Shown here piece after piece: positions 23,121-35,873 of a stretch of 64,000 nucleotides of DNA. Under the pieces are notes generated by a model, which was not told the origin of the DNA, did not search any database, and worked only from the letters and a program-made list of their open reading frames with translations. The stretch covers positions 36,371,685-36,435,684 of the forward strand of contig OW028578.1 of assembly GCA_932294295.1 (NCBI GenBank), written 5' to 3'. Source of the DNA: Alitta virens (lineage: Eukaryota; Annelida; Polychaeta; Phyllodocida; Nereididae). Numbering within the stretch: the first letter of the stretch is position 1; each line of letters starts with the position of its first letter. The translations under genes were made by a program, and so were the position numbers.

Positions 23121-23221
23121 TAGGGGGCAAAAGCTTTGCACCCAAAAATGTACTCCTCCACCACAATACCAATATGTCTTCTGTACATTACTTCTTAATT
23201 TCTCATCTTGTCAAATTTCAG

Positions 23222-25874
23222 AGCCTAAAGTACACCCCAGTGGATCTGGCTATAGAAAGAACAGCAATTCCTTGGATGATTCATTAATATCCATGATGTC
23301 ACGGAAATATAACATAACATGGTCATATTGCAATTCCATGAGCTGTAAAGATAAATGTGGGCGAGATTTTTATCCCAGATATTGCTCTTGTGTTAAAAAT
23401 TGTGTAAAAATAGGTGACTGCTGTTTTGATTTTGTAATATATTGTTTCAAGAGTCTAAGCCTTCACAAACTGATAAAAAAGGGAACTGGCAAATATCAGG
23501 TAGGCAACAACAGACTTCCTCCCAGTCCTGCTGATCTTATGGTTCAATTTGCTCTTGGAACACAGCATTTGCAGAGGAAATTGGAGCTGCAATCGAACGA
23601 AGCATGCATGCCAATTACGGAAGATATCTTTGGGAGAGTCATTACAAGTTGTGGCCATGAAATAAACAACCAAAGTGCTGCAGGAAGCGGAGGAGGAACT
23701 CTCTGTACATTTGCAAGAGAATCACTCGTTGTTCATGTTGAAACTAGCAATTTTACCATTTTCTGTAACTACCAATGTGCAATGAACTATGGAATACTTC
23801 CAGATTCACTTTATCCAGTACAATATAATTATTTATGTCCATATTATGTACTAGGGGCCATTTCTGGTATCTATTCTGCCAAAAGACAGAATGAGTACAT
23901 CTCCACGGTTACCTCACATTGTTTAATCAATACATTCTTGGTTAAAATAACTTCAAATTTAGAGATAGTCCAGGACTTAATTACCACAACGACCCTTCTT
24001 CGAAAAAAATTCTGCTTTCCAGGTATGCAAATATTTCCTTCTAATTCTTCTATTTCTGACGCAAGCGCAGAGAAAGTATTATTTGAAGCCATGTGTAATT
24101 TGTACATGTCCAAGGTACAGCTAGGTGATAAGATCTTTAAGAATGAGTTTTGTGCTGAGTTGGAAATTGGCAAACTGGATCATTTGAAGGAGGAACAATT
24201 TTGCATGGGTAAGGAGGGAGATTCTGGTGGATTCACAGCCTATGCAGAATTCAATATTTTGATGGACATACACGGATCGCCTAAATGGCTTAGACCATAC
24301 CCTGTATACGGTGGAAAAAAACTCTATGTCAGCCGCACCAAATTTTGCTAGATTCGCAATGTTTTGCTATCAAAAACTATGATCGCAGGAGTACAATTAA
24401 TGCTTCTCATTATGAAATAGCTCCTAATGCTGGAAATGGAATTGTCCTTTTCGATGTAATTCCAAACCTGGTGAAGGCAAAACAAGCAGAACAGTATCTA
24501 CAGTGGAATCTAGAATATATTTGGTGTGTTGATCCTCCTTTTTTTACATTTAATACATCCAAAATGTCATGTTTTATATCCTATGAACTCAGTTTATCTC
24601 ATTACTCATTATTCACAGTTTTCTTTTCTGTGTCTACCGCTTCCTATTTCTCGAATGTTGACATTACAGTCAGAGTTCATGATCATGATGGATTTGCCAA
24701 TCGATGCATCAAAAATTATGGGAATGTATATCAAATCCCCATTCAATGGCAAATTGGACAGCCACATTTATTTGAAGATAAAATCCATGGTTATGTTTTT
24801 AAACCGGAAAATGTAAATTGGAGACTAAACTTCACTGCACCTCGTAGGTCAGAGGGTGAATTGATGACTTGTTATCTTGACATTCAAGTGTGCAACAAAT
24901 CTATTGTGCCACTCTGTGGTTTTGACATTATTGGTGATTCAATTTTCGTTCACAAATTAGGAATACTAGTTAATCCTTCACAGTATGCCATATTACCTGA
25001 TGGAAGAGCTATTGTGTGTCATGACATGAATATCGCAGAACAAATTATAACACCTTTGAGTGTGCTGACTGTAGTTGGAACGACTCTGTCAGTATCATCC
25101 CTCGTCACAACTCTTGTAATTTACTTGGTTAAAATAAATCTCCAGACAGTTCCAGGGAAGATAATGATGAACTATGTTACAGCACTTATAGTGGCTCAAG
25201 TTCTTCTTCAAAGTAATGATGACTTCATCCCCTATCCTAATTTATGCAAAGCAATAGCTGCCGCACAACATTACTCTTGGTTATCCACCTTCACTTGGCT
25301 TAACGCAATGTCATACAGGATGTTCAAAACCTTTACTGATATAACATTTTACCATTCGCATAAAAACAAGGATAGTTACTTTGTCTATTTGGCAAATGCT
25401 TGGTTGAGCCCTCTGATTGTCGTTGTCCTATGCTTATGCTGTGATTTGTTTGAAACAACCTGGTTTCAGCACGGAGACACTGACCATTGTTGGATAGCAA
25501 ATGTGCAAAAAAACATACTATTGTATACTTTTGCCTGTCCAGTAGTTTTCATGATATCTATAAACACAGTCTTTTTAGCTCGATGTGCCCTTTGATTATG
25601 CATGACCTTCAGAGACATCAACCAAGTTTATCATGCGAATCAACGTCAGATTTATCGGACATATTGGAGTCTCTTTATGCTCTCTGGCATAACATGGCTA
25701 CTTGGTTTTCTTCCCAGCATTACAGGGTTAGATTTATTTTGGTATCCGTTTGTTATTACTAACCTATTTCAAGGTGTTTTCATCTTCTTGATCTTTGGCT
25801 TGCCACACCTGCATTATAAACTCAAATGTTCTAAAGAGACACCTTCAAAAAGAACAAACCAGTTAACAAGTTAA
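23222..25874 (+). pseudogene. Receptor copy B: SMB-domain Methuselah-like 7TM receptor, disrupted
   Basis: A large exon after an acceptor (tcaaatttcag, AG at 23220-23221), entered in phase 1 exactly as in copies A and D. The SMB domain reads CKDKCGRDFYPRYCSC and so on, with all eight cysteines conserved. The ectodomain and 7TM core follow the family order (PGKIMMNYVTALIVAQVLL, HYSWLSTFTWLN). Two lesions are visible. A one-base shift at the A-run near 24314 moves the frame, so the upstream frame stops at 24351 while homology continues in another frame. In addition, TCA has become TGA at about 25593-25595 in the loop after TM5 (RCAL*LCMTF). B is the most diverged copy. Its signal-peptide exon was not found upstream, where transposon sequence now lies. 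Confidence 0.88.
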
Positions 25875-26028
25875 CATTATAGGAAAATTATACACTTCAA
25901 GATTAATTATGGTAATATTACACTTTAAGTACCAGATTGTTTTATGTTTGTGCATAAGCCAGTGATATATCCATAGCTGGCATATTAGTGGTGGGTTACA
26001 GGAAGTGGATCATGAGACGTCTGCACTA
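25875..26028. other. 3' flank of receptor B
   Basis: Short AT-rich flank between the receptor B stop and the 3' end of a LINE. No clear AATAAA is visible before the LINE boundary. Confidence 0.4.
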
Positions 26029-27665
26029 ATAATTCATAATTCAATTCATAATTCATTTATTGTGTGGATAAAAACATGTACAAGGTACAATAAAAGCACA
26101 CATCATGAGTGAAAATTTTAACATTTGTATGCATCAAATGAAATAACAAAATTTTACAAATTGTAGGCATCAAATAAAACTGTAATAGTGGTTATCATGA
26201 TTAATTTAAAACTGGTAACATCAGGAGATGACACCACATGTTTGGAAGGTTATTCCAAAGAGTTACTAGCTGGTTTGTAAAAAAGTATTTACGCAGGTTG
26301 TATCTGCATCTATCACCCTCTAATACACACTTGTCCCTCTGAAGGTAGGGGGACCATACCTGAACACAATACTCTAAGTGTGGTCTTACTTAACTTTTAT
26401 ATAATATTAAAAATAACCTTGGTAATGTGTGTAAAGGTTCTTCTGATCATACCTAGTACTCCATTAGCTTTTGCTGCCGCGCTACATATGTATTTGGAAA
26501 TATTCAAGGTATCAGTTACCAATATCCCTGAGTCTTTTTCCTCCTTTTACTGATTCAATTACATTTCCTTTCATTGTATACTCATACCCTGGATTTTTAC
26601 TACCGATATGCATGACTTTACACTTCCTGCTATTGAAACCTATTAACCATTCCTCAGACCATTGTAATACGTTTTCTATGCCTTGCTGAACTCGATTATA
26701 ATCAATTAGTCATTATGGCAGCAGGTAAATCATTAACAAGAGTTAAGAACAGCACCAGGCCCAAAACTGAGCCCTGTGGTACTCTACTAGTAACACTTAG
26801 GAAAGAGATTGTTTCTTGTCATGTAGACAATTTTAAATCCAGAAATTTAATTTACCCACAAGTCCGTACTTATACAATTTGTGTGACAATCTTACACGAG
26901 GAACAGTCAATTGCTTTGCGAAAATCCAAGTACAAAATATGAAAGGATAATCCCTCGTTATAAAGTCTTGTCCGCTCATCTAATGTACTAGGTAAATTTG
27001 TCAAGCATGATCTTGATTTTCTGAAACCATGTTGTTTATTACAAAATATATCATTACTCCCATAAAGTCTACAATTCTTGCCTTACAATCTTTTCACAAA
27101 GTTTACACACTTGAGAGGTCAGACTCACAGGTCTGTAGTTCTCAGATAACGTCCTACAGCCTTTTTTATAAATTGGTGTGACATGTGCGCTTTCTAAATG
27201 TCTGGTACTACACCATTATCAATTGACTGTCTCATAATACAATATTCTCATAGTCTCTCTTTATTTTCCTTAACTTCTTAGCAACCTTATTTCTGGTCTT
27301 AACATAGTTTCTGTATCTAATGTCTGACCTTGTTTCAGTATATCTTTTCCAAGCAAAGTATTGTCTTTTTATACACCTCTTTGCTAGTACATTGAACCAT
27401 GACAGATTTATCCTGTTGCCATTTGATATCTTAACCAGTGGAACACACTGTTTAACAGCATTTTGTAATTTGTCATGGAAATAATCCCATGCAATGTTTA
27501 CATTTCTTGCATTTGTTACAGGAGACCGGTCAACCTAGTTTATCATCTGTCTTAACATATTATAATCAGCTTTATGATACATGTACCTGAACATTTCACT
27601 TTCACTTCTCTCCTTGTTAACTAGGGAAACTCCAGGTAAAACACAATGGTCAGCTCGACCCAGTG
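26029..27665 (-). mobile_element. Decayed CR1/L2-like LINE
   Basis: Minus-strand remnants in the right order: an endonuclease end (GRADHCVLPGVS near 27640), NYRPVSLTS near 27130, QHGFRKSRSCLTNL near 27010, LYLDFRKAID near 26930, VPQGSVLG near 26770 and the thumb (VLGMIRRTFT near 26440). Many stops and shifts are present. The left edge carries repeated AATTCATAATTCA units (26029-26060), resembling the short-repeat 3' tails of CR1-type LINEs. Confidence 0.85.
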
Positions 27666-28560
27666 GGCTAAATATCTGCACATTTGAAACATATAAATAA
27701 ATATAAAGTGTGGTTATTAATTATTTTTACCATCTAAGGAGTAATTCACAAAAGTCACAGAATCAAAGTGGAATAGATCTACAAAGCTATTCTTCAGAGG
27801 CTTAGCAGCCTTTGAACTTCGGCCTGAGGCATGCATTGGGGACTTGACACTTCCATTGAACTGTTAAAGATGCCACAGAGTCAATTGAAATCTGTCTTCC
27901 CCACTCCTATGGATTACAGTTCACATAACTGACAGATTGAAGGCAATAGAAACTGGTGCTACCACCTGATGAAAATCGGTCCCACAGCATTCAATCTATC
28001 GTCGCAATTTTTTTATTAATTGACTGACTATCGAATATAATCGATCGTCGGCCCATCACTAATAGCAATAGTATACCAAATTTTTGCTTCGCTGAATTTA
28101 CCAAATTCATGTTACCAAAACGATTGAAAACAATGGAATAATGTAACACAGTTGAACAATATTACTGCATACCTGCATGTATATCTTAGACTGTGCACTT
28201 CTCTTCATGTGACTTCCTGATTTGTTCCAATATTTCTGGTCATATTTTCAGAATGTTATGAATGATTTGCCACCATCTCCAGGGAATTTGCGAAGAATGA
28301 ATGAATTTTTTAAAAATGATTACATTTTTTTTAGCATTGACAAGTGTAAAATTAGAATTTGATCTGCAGAAAAATATGGAAATATTAGATTTAATTTGTT
28401 TTTAATCAATTCATGACGAGATGCTATTATCATTCATGTTTAAACTTCTATGAAGGAATTTCATGATGCCAGGGCACATCATTAAGTACTGGTAATTTTG
28501 AGTGAAACAATGACAAGCTGCTTTATATTAGGTCCAGCTGTATCAGATAATTCAACTGAG
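27666..28560. other. Intergenic, no gene seen
   Basis: AT-rich sequence with no domain, splice-supported exon or repeat recognised. Confidence 0.5.
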
Positions 28561-28579
28561 CTCAGGCATAAATCAAATA

Positions 28580-29100
28580 TTGTAGGCTTATGTCATGTAA
28601 ATGACACATAATTTTTTGAAGACCTGCAAAGTGAAATCAATTAAAATTAAACAATTTACTCACAGACTGTTCAAAATTACCTTATGCATGGTAAGAAATA
28701 GTAAACATTGTCAAATAATTTATTTTCCAAAATCTTTAAAAAATTGGTTCTCATAATCTGAAATCATTACAAATGACAAAACTATAGTCTGGCATATTTG
28801 CACAATGGTAATTTCAGTAGACTATGTACTATATAATAAGTTAATGCCTAGAGCACACTATACGAGGTGTTTAGTGCAGCACAGTTATATAGCAAAGGCG
28901 GGGACGTAACTTGCACACAACACAATTCTCTGGTCGATGGTCGATGCATCTACAAACAAATGTTGTGCTTTACTGCTGCCTTCTCCAGCCTCTATCTCAG
29001 TCTATTTCGATCCAAAAACATGATGGTAGACCTGCTGCTCTTTTACATGCAGTTGTGAATTGGGTGATGCTCTTAATGACGTTGGCCATGACACACGAGA
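28580..29100 (+). repeat. Inverted copy of 44430-44970
   Basis: About 0.5 kb matching 44430-44970 in reverse orientation, for example GTAGGCTTATGTCATG at 28582 and its complement near 44960, and the block with CTCTTTTACATGCAGTTGTG at 29036 against about 44470. An open frame of about 60 codons is conserved in part in both copies but has no recognisable domain, so it may be an unclassified dispersed element rather than a gene. Confidence 0.75.
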
Positions 29101-30064
29101 TATTTTACACAAAATGATATTTTATCCAGAGGACCACTAGATGTGTGTGATATTGGGAAAAAATATGGAAGTGATGGTGAACTCTCTTGTTGGTCAAAAT
29201 TACATTAGAATAAAGGGCTTTTTTCACAATCGCATATCATTTGTCTTTTTAAAACTACTCTGGCTTCCATCTTTTTGCAAATAAGGTGGTTTTGGCCATT
29301 CATATATGTGCAGGTGGACCATAAGAAGCAAGAAAATAAATATGAGCTCTTATTCTTGCATAGATTCCACACAGCCCTGCAAAAAATAAAGTCTCGTTTT
29401 GCAACAGTTTCCGTTTTCACCCTTTTTTTAGAGCATTAAAGTTTGCAAAATATCCCCAATAGCCTTAGTAGATAAGCTACAGCTTAATGGGTTTTACCCT
29501 CGGAAAGTTTAATATAAGCATGAGGTCACTAGGAATAGTGTACTTGATGGTTAACACGGAACATGCCTACCTTCCTTAGTGTGACACGATGCCATGAAAG
29601 CAATATGTCTGCCACAGTAGCTGTAGCAGGAACATATTGAACAGTATGGTTTGATGATACACTAGCATTGCAATATCTAACTTACTACTTAATTACATTC
29701 CAGTACATTACAGTGAGTGGCAAGGAGTGTATGCCCAGCCTGTGTTACCAGCTATAGTGGTTTATATGCGGTTAACTTCATCACACTGAAGTCCTCACCA
29801 GTAATTCCTCATAAGTAAGTGTACCCAGCAGCAATTAGTTGACATTCAGATTGCTCCAACAGCATGAACATTTATTGAAAAGTTTGTAGAGCTACAGGTT
29901 TTCCCATTCAAGTCATACAGGGTATTAATAGAAAAAGTATGTTCCTTCTTTAGGAGTGGCGTGATGGTTGCCAGGAACAAACCTACTGACCTAAGTGTGG
30001 TATGATGCCTTGGAAACAACACGTCTACCTGGGAAGTGTTACATTATGCCTGTCAAGACTATGT
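29101..30064. other. Intergenic, no gene seen
   Basis: No coding evidence. Weakly similar segments near 29570-29640 and 29980-30060 suggest an old local duplication. Confidence 0.45.
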
Positions 30065-30149
30065 CTACTTATGATAATTTGTAGTTAGATGGTTGTATAA
30101 GTGGCATAATACAGCTTTCCCTATATTTATGGAAAGTGTAATTACTGGG

Positions 30150-30910
30150 ATGCAGGAAAAATTACAAAGGAAATTACAAAGGAAAATTACAGTTTCTTGG
30201 ATAAAAGCCCTAATCCATGTAGTCCACCATGGAGTATTAATTTGTTGGTAAAAATTGTGTTTTAAACATCTTAAGTTTGGCAAGCCACAGATGAAAAAAA
30301 TGAAAACCCCTTGAAATATGTTAGTGATAACAAAAGGATACCAAAATATGGCTAATCCTGTAATAGCAGGAAGCAATCCAAGAAGCCATGTTACTCCTGA
30401 GAGCATAAAGAGACAGCAGTATGTGCGGAAAATCTGACGTTGATTCACATGATAACCTTGATTGATGTCTCTGAAAGTCATACATAATGAAATAGCACAT
30501 CGAACTAAAAAGACTGTGTTTATCATTACAAGGAAAACCACCGGAGCAGCAAAATTGTTTGGTAATATGTATTTTTGTACATTCGATATCCAGCAATGAT
30601 CAGTGTCTCCATACTGAAACCATTTTGTTTCAAACAAATCACAATAAAAATGGAACAATGACAACTAGAGCGCTGAGCCATGCATATGCCAAGTAGCCGT
30701 AAAACTTATTTTTGTATTTGCAACATTGATAAAATGTTAAATCGGTGAATAGTGTGAGCTCACTGTAAGGTCAAATTCTTGACTGGGGCTAAGATGAGTA
30801 CAATTTACATATTTTTCAAAATTACCTTTATTTTGCTCATATCAGTAACAACAGACACAAGAACAGATCTGTGCATTTCTGGCAGAATTTCTTCCTGAGG
30901 ACATGGTCTG
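30150..30910 (-). pseudogene. Receptor copy C, truncated remnant
   Basis: Minus-strand family member lacking most of the gene. The readable part covers the end of TM4 through TM7 (30664 to about 30255: WISNVQKYIL, AAPVVFLVMINTVF, SLCMTFRDINQ, FQGVFIFFICGLPNL). Upstream, at about 30770, it jumps from the TM3/4 region straight to a short ectodomain piece (about 30780-30910) matching 6090-6190 of copy A, so the centre is deleted. A small deletion also breaks the GTTCCATGCTTATGCTGTG region. Relative to A and D, about 58 bp encoding the C-terminus is missing, so its frame runs into former 3' untranslated sequence to a stop at 30065. It cannot make a receptor. Confidence 0.88.
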
Positions 30911-31199
30911 CCGTGTATATTTGTTAGATATTTAAAACATATATGCTCACTGCACTACCTAATTACACTAATAATACAGTTATCCCTTTATGTTGATGTT
31001 AATGCTGAAAATAATCAATGCAAAGCTCCAACCTATCCTGTCATGCATTTACCTTATATGTCAAAGACATGAACTTCAGCCAATACTAGGCTCTTTCATG
31101 TCACATCCAAACATTATTTTTTCCCATTTCATGTTATGTCAAATAACACACAGTCGAAGAAAACGGACCCAAACTGGGCTCATTTCTAAGACTCATTGG
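30911..31199. repeat. Segment shared with 9440-9710
   Basis: Direct-orientation match to 9440-9710 (CAAAGACATGAACTTCAGCC at 31057 and 9549). At about 30930-30990 it also matches about 36970-37030. It accompanies receptor scraps at both 9.4 and 30.9 kb. Confidence 0.7.
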
Positions 31200-31831
31200 C
31201 CATATAATATATGTATATATTTTTTATTCATAGACTATCAGAGGTATAGATGCAAAAATGTAATATAATTATTACATCAATACAATATCAAATCTTTAGT
31301 ATCTTCAGTAGTGAAAAATGGTAAAGACTCATTTCTCAAATTAGATCATCAGATTAAATAATGGACTTCGTCTTTGCAAATCGTCAAAGCTCTGCTAGGG
31401 CTCTACATCACAAAGCACTGCACAGAGGTAGTAGCGAAAAGCTCAGTGTAAATACATTTAAATTAAATGCGATAGGACTTGTTCCACAGCCACTGACAGG
31501 GGTGCAACAGGCACAGCGGGGAAACAAGGAATTCAGAAACTTAGATAAAATTTTGTTTGCATGAAAAAGCATAATAACTAAATCACATCATTAAATTCTT
31601 TCTATTAACCATGTAAGACATCTCGATCAATAGGTTCCTGTGCAGTAACAAGCAACACAACATAAAATTTGCCAATATTTAATAGACAATTCTTTATTCA
31701 CTGCTTAGTTAAATTTGAGCACACTAAATTATTGCGCCAGGATGTTACAAAAGAAAATTACAGTTTCTTGTATAAAATCCCTAATCCATGTTTTCCATCA
31801 TGGAGTATTAATTTGTTGGTAAAATTGTGTT
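31200..31831. other. 3' flank of receptor D (right arm)
   Basis: Non-coding. It is the inverted counterpart of 7946-8600. A candidate polyadenylation signal for the minus strand (TTTATT on +) is at about 31692-31697. Confidence 0.65.
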
Positions 31832-34473
31832 TTAAAATCTCTGCATCGCAGACACATGGCTACTTTTCTGAGAGAAAGCCTCAGGAGTATTCCGGCATCT
31901 TAAGTTTGGCAAGCCAAAGATGAAAAAAATGAAAACCCCTTGAAATATGTTAGTGATAACAAAAGGATACCACAATATAGCTAATCCTGTAATAGCAGGA
32001 AGCAATCCAAGAAGCCATGTTATGCCTGAGAACATAAAGAGACAACAGTATGTGCGGAAAATCTGACGTTGATTTACATGATAACCTTGGTTAATGTCTC
32101 TGAAAGTCATACATAATGAAATAGCACATCGAACTAAAAATCCTGTGTTTATCATTACGAGGAAAACAACCGGAGCAGCAAAAGTGTATAGTAATATGTA
32201 TTTTTGTACATTTGATATCCAGCAATGATCAGTGTCTCCGTACTGAAACCAGTTTGTTTCAAACAAATCACAACATAAACAAGGAACAATGACAACTAGA
32301 GGGCTCAGCCATGCATATGCCAAGTAGCCGTAAAATTTCTTTTTGTATTTGCAACACTGATAAAATGTTAAATCAGTGAATGTTTTTGACATTCGATATG
32401 ACATAGTGTTAAGCCAGGTGAAGGTGGATAACCAAAAGTAATGTTGCATGGCAGCTACTGCTTTGCATATGTGAGGATGGAAAGTGAAGTCATCATTACT
32501 TTGAAGAAGAACTTGAGCCACTATAAGTGCTGTGATATAATTCATCATCATCTTTCCCGGAATTGTCCTAAGATTTCTTTTAAACAAATAAATGGTGAGT
32601 GTTGTGACAAGAGAAGATACTGAAAGAGCAGATCCAATTACAGTTAACACACTCAATGGTGTTATGACTGGTGCTGCATTATGAGAACATAGAATAGCTC
32701 GCCCATCAGGTAAGATGGCATACTGTGAAGGTTTTACTAACTTTCTAAGTTTGTGAACAAAAATTGAATCATTGACAGTGGAATAACCACTAAATGGCAC
32801 AACAGACTTGTTACACAACTGAATATCAAGATAACAAGTTACAAACTCACCAACAGGTTTGCGACCCATCCTTCTAGAAATCTTCCAGTTTACTTTTTCA
32901 GGGTAAAAATAGTACCCATTGAATTTATCTTCGAACACCTTTGGTGCAATACTATTCCACGTAACAGGAATGTTATGTACATTCCCGTGATTTGTAATGC
33001 ACTGATTGCGAAATTCATACTTGTCAACAAATATGAAAGCAATTTCTCCATATCCATAAGGTGAATATGCTTCAATTTTATCCAGAAACGCAAACAAAGA
33101 TTGATGAGACAGGCTTAGAGCATCTGATATCAAACATGATATTTTGGATTCATTAAGCGCGAATGACGGAGGATCAACACACCAAAATTCCTCCATTTGC
33201 CACTTCAGATGTTGTAATGCTTCTTGAACTCTCTTGGGGTGTGGGGTGACTTCTATTACAACAGTTCCATGATTTGATATATTGGCCCACTTATTATGCA
33301 AAGTACTATTCTCCTTTTCACCACTATCATGGTGACATATTGTGAAACATTGTGACTTCAGTAAAACTTGGTGTGATTGACAGAGAATCTTAGTTTTGTT
33401 TTCATGTTTATTTTTCATAGGCTTTGCAATTGGATTGCCATGAAGGTCCATCAAAATGTTGAATGTTGTATAGTATGACAATCTGTCTGAATGCTCCTTT
33501 TCTGGCATGCAGTATCTCCACTGCCTCATATGAATGAGTTCACCCATTTCAAGTTCTGCGCAAAACACATTCTTGAATATCTTGTTGCCAACCATAACCA
33601 AGGATGAGTATAAATTACACATTGTTTTCAAAATTACCTCTCTTTTGCTCATATCAGAAACAGCAGACCCAGGAACAGATCTGGGCATTCCTGGCAAGCA
33701 GAATTGCTTCCTGAAGACATTATCAGACATTTCTTTTCCTGAAGTATCACTGACAGTGCACCTACCAACTACGCAGTATTTGTTCAACAATGACAAATAT
33801 TTGTTCGCTTTTTCATCGTGTACAACACTTGTAATGATAATATCTGCTATCATGGGACACCTGAAACTTAACGCTACTGGATAAAGAAATTCTGGACGTA
33901 TATCATTGTTCAATGCACATTGGTAATTACAAAATATGGAAATATCGTCATTTTCAACATGAACTACTGAATTCTCTATATCTTTAGTGCAATGTTTTAC
34001 TTTGTTTTGAGCTGTACTATTATTATTGCGGTGGAGACAATTTGTAACTTTAGCATATCTATCCCATGCAACTGGCAAGCATTCTTTAGTGGCATCAAGT
34101 TCAAAATTACTGTGCAAATGACGCGTTCCAAGGGCAAATTGCACTACGAAATCAGCCAGATTAGGAGGAACATGGTTGCTGTTTTTCACCTGAAAGTTGC
34201 CAGTACCCTTTTTCATAAGTTTGTAAAGATTTAAGTTCTTGAAACAATACATTGAAAAATCAAAACAGCAGTCACCAAATTCTATGCATTTCTTATCACA
34301 GCTGCAATGCTTCGCTTTTGGATAAGAACTATATCCACATATTCCATGACAGCTGATATAATTAAAATATGACCATGTTATATTAAACCTTGATGATGCC
34401 ATGGCTCGTAATGAAGAAGAATCTCTTACTGTAAACCAGTTATCCTCATCATACATGTTAAAAATTATATTTT
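31832..34473 (-). CDS. Receptor copy D, exon 2: intact SMB-domain Methuselah-like 7TM receptor
   Basis: The only undamaged family member here. Exon 2 begins after an acceptor (aatttcag) at 34473 and runs open to a stop at 31832. Joined in phase 1 to the exon at 35769-35844 it gives 905 residues. Numbered from the internal Met at 34456, an eight-cysteine somatomedin-B domain occupies about 36-71, a cysteine-rich ectodomain with many N-glycosylation-type N-x-S/T sites runs to about 595, and seven membrane segments span about 600-850. Class B/Methuselah-like hallmarks are YAILPDGRAILC just before TM1, PGKMMMNY after TM1 and HYFWLSTFTWLN in TM3. No clear GPS cleavage site is seen. It is probably a plasma-membrane G-protein-coupled receptor of unknown ligand. 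Expression would depend on a promoter to the right of 35873. Confidence 0.92.
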
Positions 34474-34724
34474 CTGAAATTGAAGAAAGAAAATATTTAA
34501 GAATTCATGACAAAAATAGTGTTCAATTGTCCTAGTAAATTGATTATCCAACGAAGGTTAAACAGGTCTGAATTAGGCTTGAGTATAGTGCAATCTCATT
34601 TAAACCGGTGTTGGGCTAATTGACTGTAATCTCTACCATTCGCATTCAGGCATCAGCTGCAAATTAAGTATCGAATGACACAGAATATAATAAGAGTTTA
34701 GACTACCCACTCCATCAAACCCTG

Positions 34725-35235
34725 GAAATTACTCTGCAGCCCAGAAGGGGCTTATATGGAAAACACTCTCCAGCCCAGAAAAGCCTGACATGGAAAACAC
34801 TGCAGCACAGGTGGGCCTGACCTGGGCCTTGCCAGGAAAACACTCTGCAGGCCAGGGTGGCCTGATCTGGAAACACTCTGCAGGCCAGAGGGACCTAACA
34901 TGGAAAACACTCCGCAGCCAAGAAGGTCCTGATCTGGAAAATATTACGCAGCCAAGTAAGGCTTGACCTGGAAAACACTCTGCAGCCCAGAAGGGCCTGA
35001 TCTGGAAAACACTCATATGGAAAACATTCTGGATCTTAGAAGGTGCTGATCTGGAAAACAGTCGGCAGCCCAAGAGGGCCCTGCCAGGAAAACACTCTGC
35101 AGCCCTGAAGGGCCTGATCTTGAAACACTCTGCAGCCCAGACCAGAAGAGCCTAACATGGAAAACACTCAGCAGCCCAGAATGGTCTGACCTGTAAAACA
35201 CACTGCAATGCAGAAGGACCTGACCTGCACCTGCG
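34725..35235. repeat. Minisatellite in receptor D intron
   Basis: The same 34-35 bp unit as at 2890-5080, in inverted orientation, but only about 15 units and without the duplicated exon edge. It lies in the intron 34474-35768, at the position equivalent to that in copy A. Confidence 0.93.
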
Positions 35236-35768
35236 AGTTGTGGGCACTGGGAATTTGCCTTATCTTGAAAGACACAAATCCCTATCATTACACATAGTTG
35301 ATTTTATTCAAATTTATATAGCGCACATCTTTATAGAGAAATACATACGGTGGCACTTCACCATTAAACTGTAACAAATGGAAATTTGATTGATAAAATC
35401 ATATAAAAGGATATAAAACTAAAAATATACAAGGGGTGTTAACAATGTTCTGACTATTTTATATATATAGACAGTTATAATTGACACAGACAGATGATGT
35501 TTGCGAAACAAAATGCAGGTAACACATAAATATTCAAAATATCTGCTCATTCTGATAAAGTAAAACCTTTTTTATGTTGCCATAGAACCAAGTCTTTGTG
35601 TTATGTTGGATGCAGTTCAGATATCACAGAATTTAACTCTTAAACATCAGACACAATACTGTAAAATTTGCCTTTCAAGCCACTGTAACTATATTATTTC
35701 CTAAATTAGTAAAAATTTACAACTATATGAATATTTCCATTTGGATGGCAGCTTTATTTCAATCCTAC

Positions 35769-35873
35769 CTTCATGATAAATCTGCTGAATGGAATGGATA
35801 ATCATCAATATCCTGATGAAGGCTGTTCTTTTAAACATCAACATAATCTCCTGGACTCTGGTCAATGAATTTC
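35769..35873 (-). CDS. Receptor copy D, exon 1 (signal peptide exon)
   Basis: Exact structural counterpart of 2248-2352. The acceptor (attacag) precedes 35873, the ATG is at 35844-35842, there are 25 codons plus one base, and the donor (G|GTAGG) follows 35769. It encodes a basic and hydrophobic leader and splices in phase 1 to 34473. Sequence between 35844 and 35873 would be untranslated. Conservation of both splice sites and the frame in the two arms is the main support. Confidence 0.75.

Noticed and set aside
33534..33884. Antisense open frame of 116 codons over the receptor ectodomain (also 5895-6245 in copy A)
   Set aside because: Conserved only because the sense receptor sequence is conserved between duplicates.
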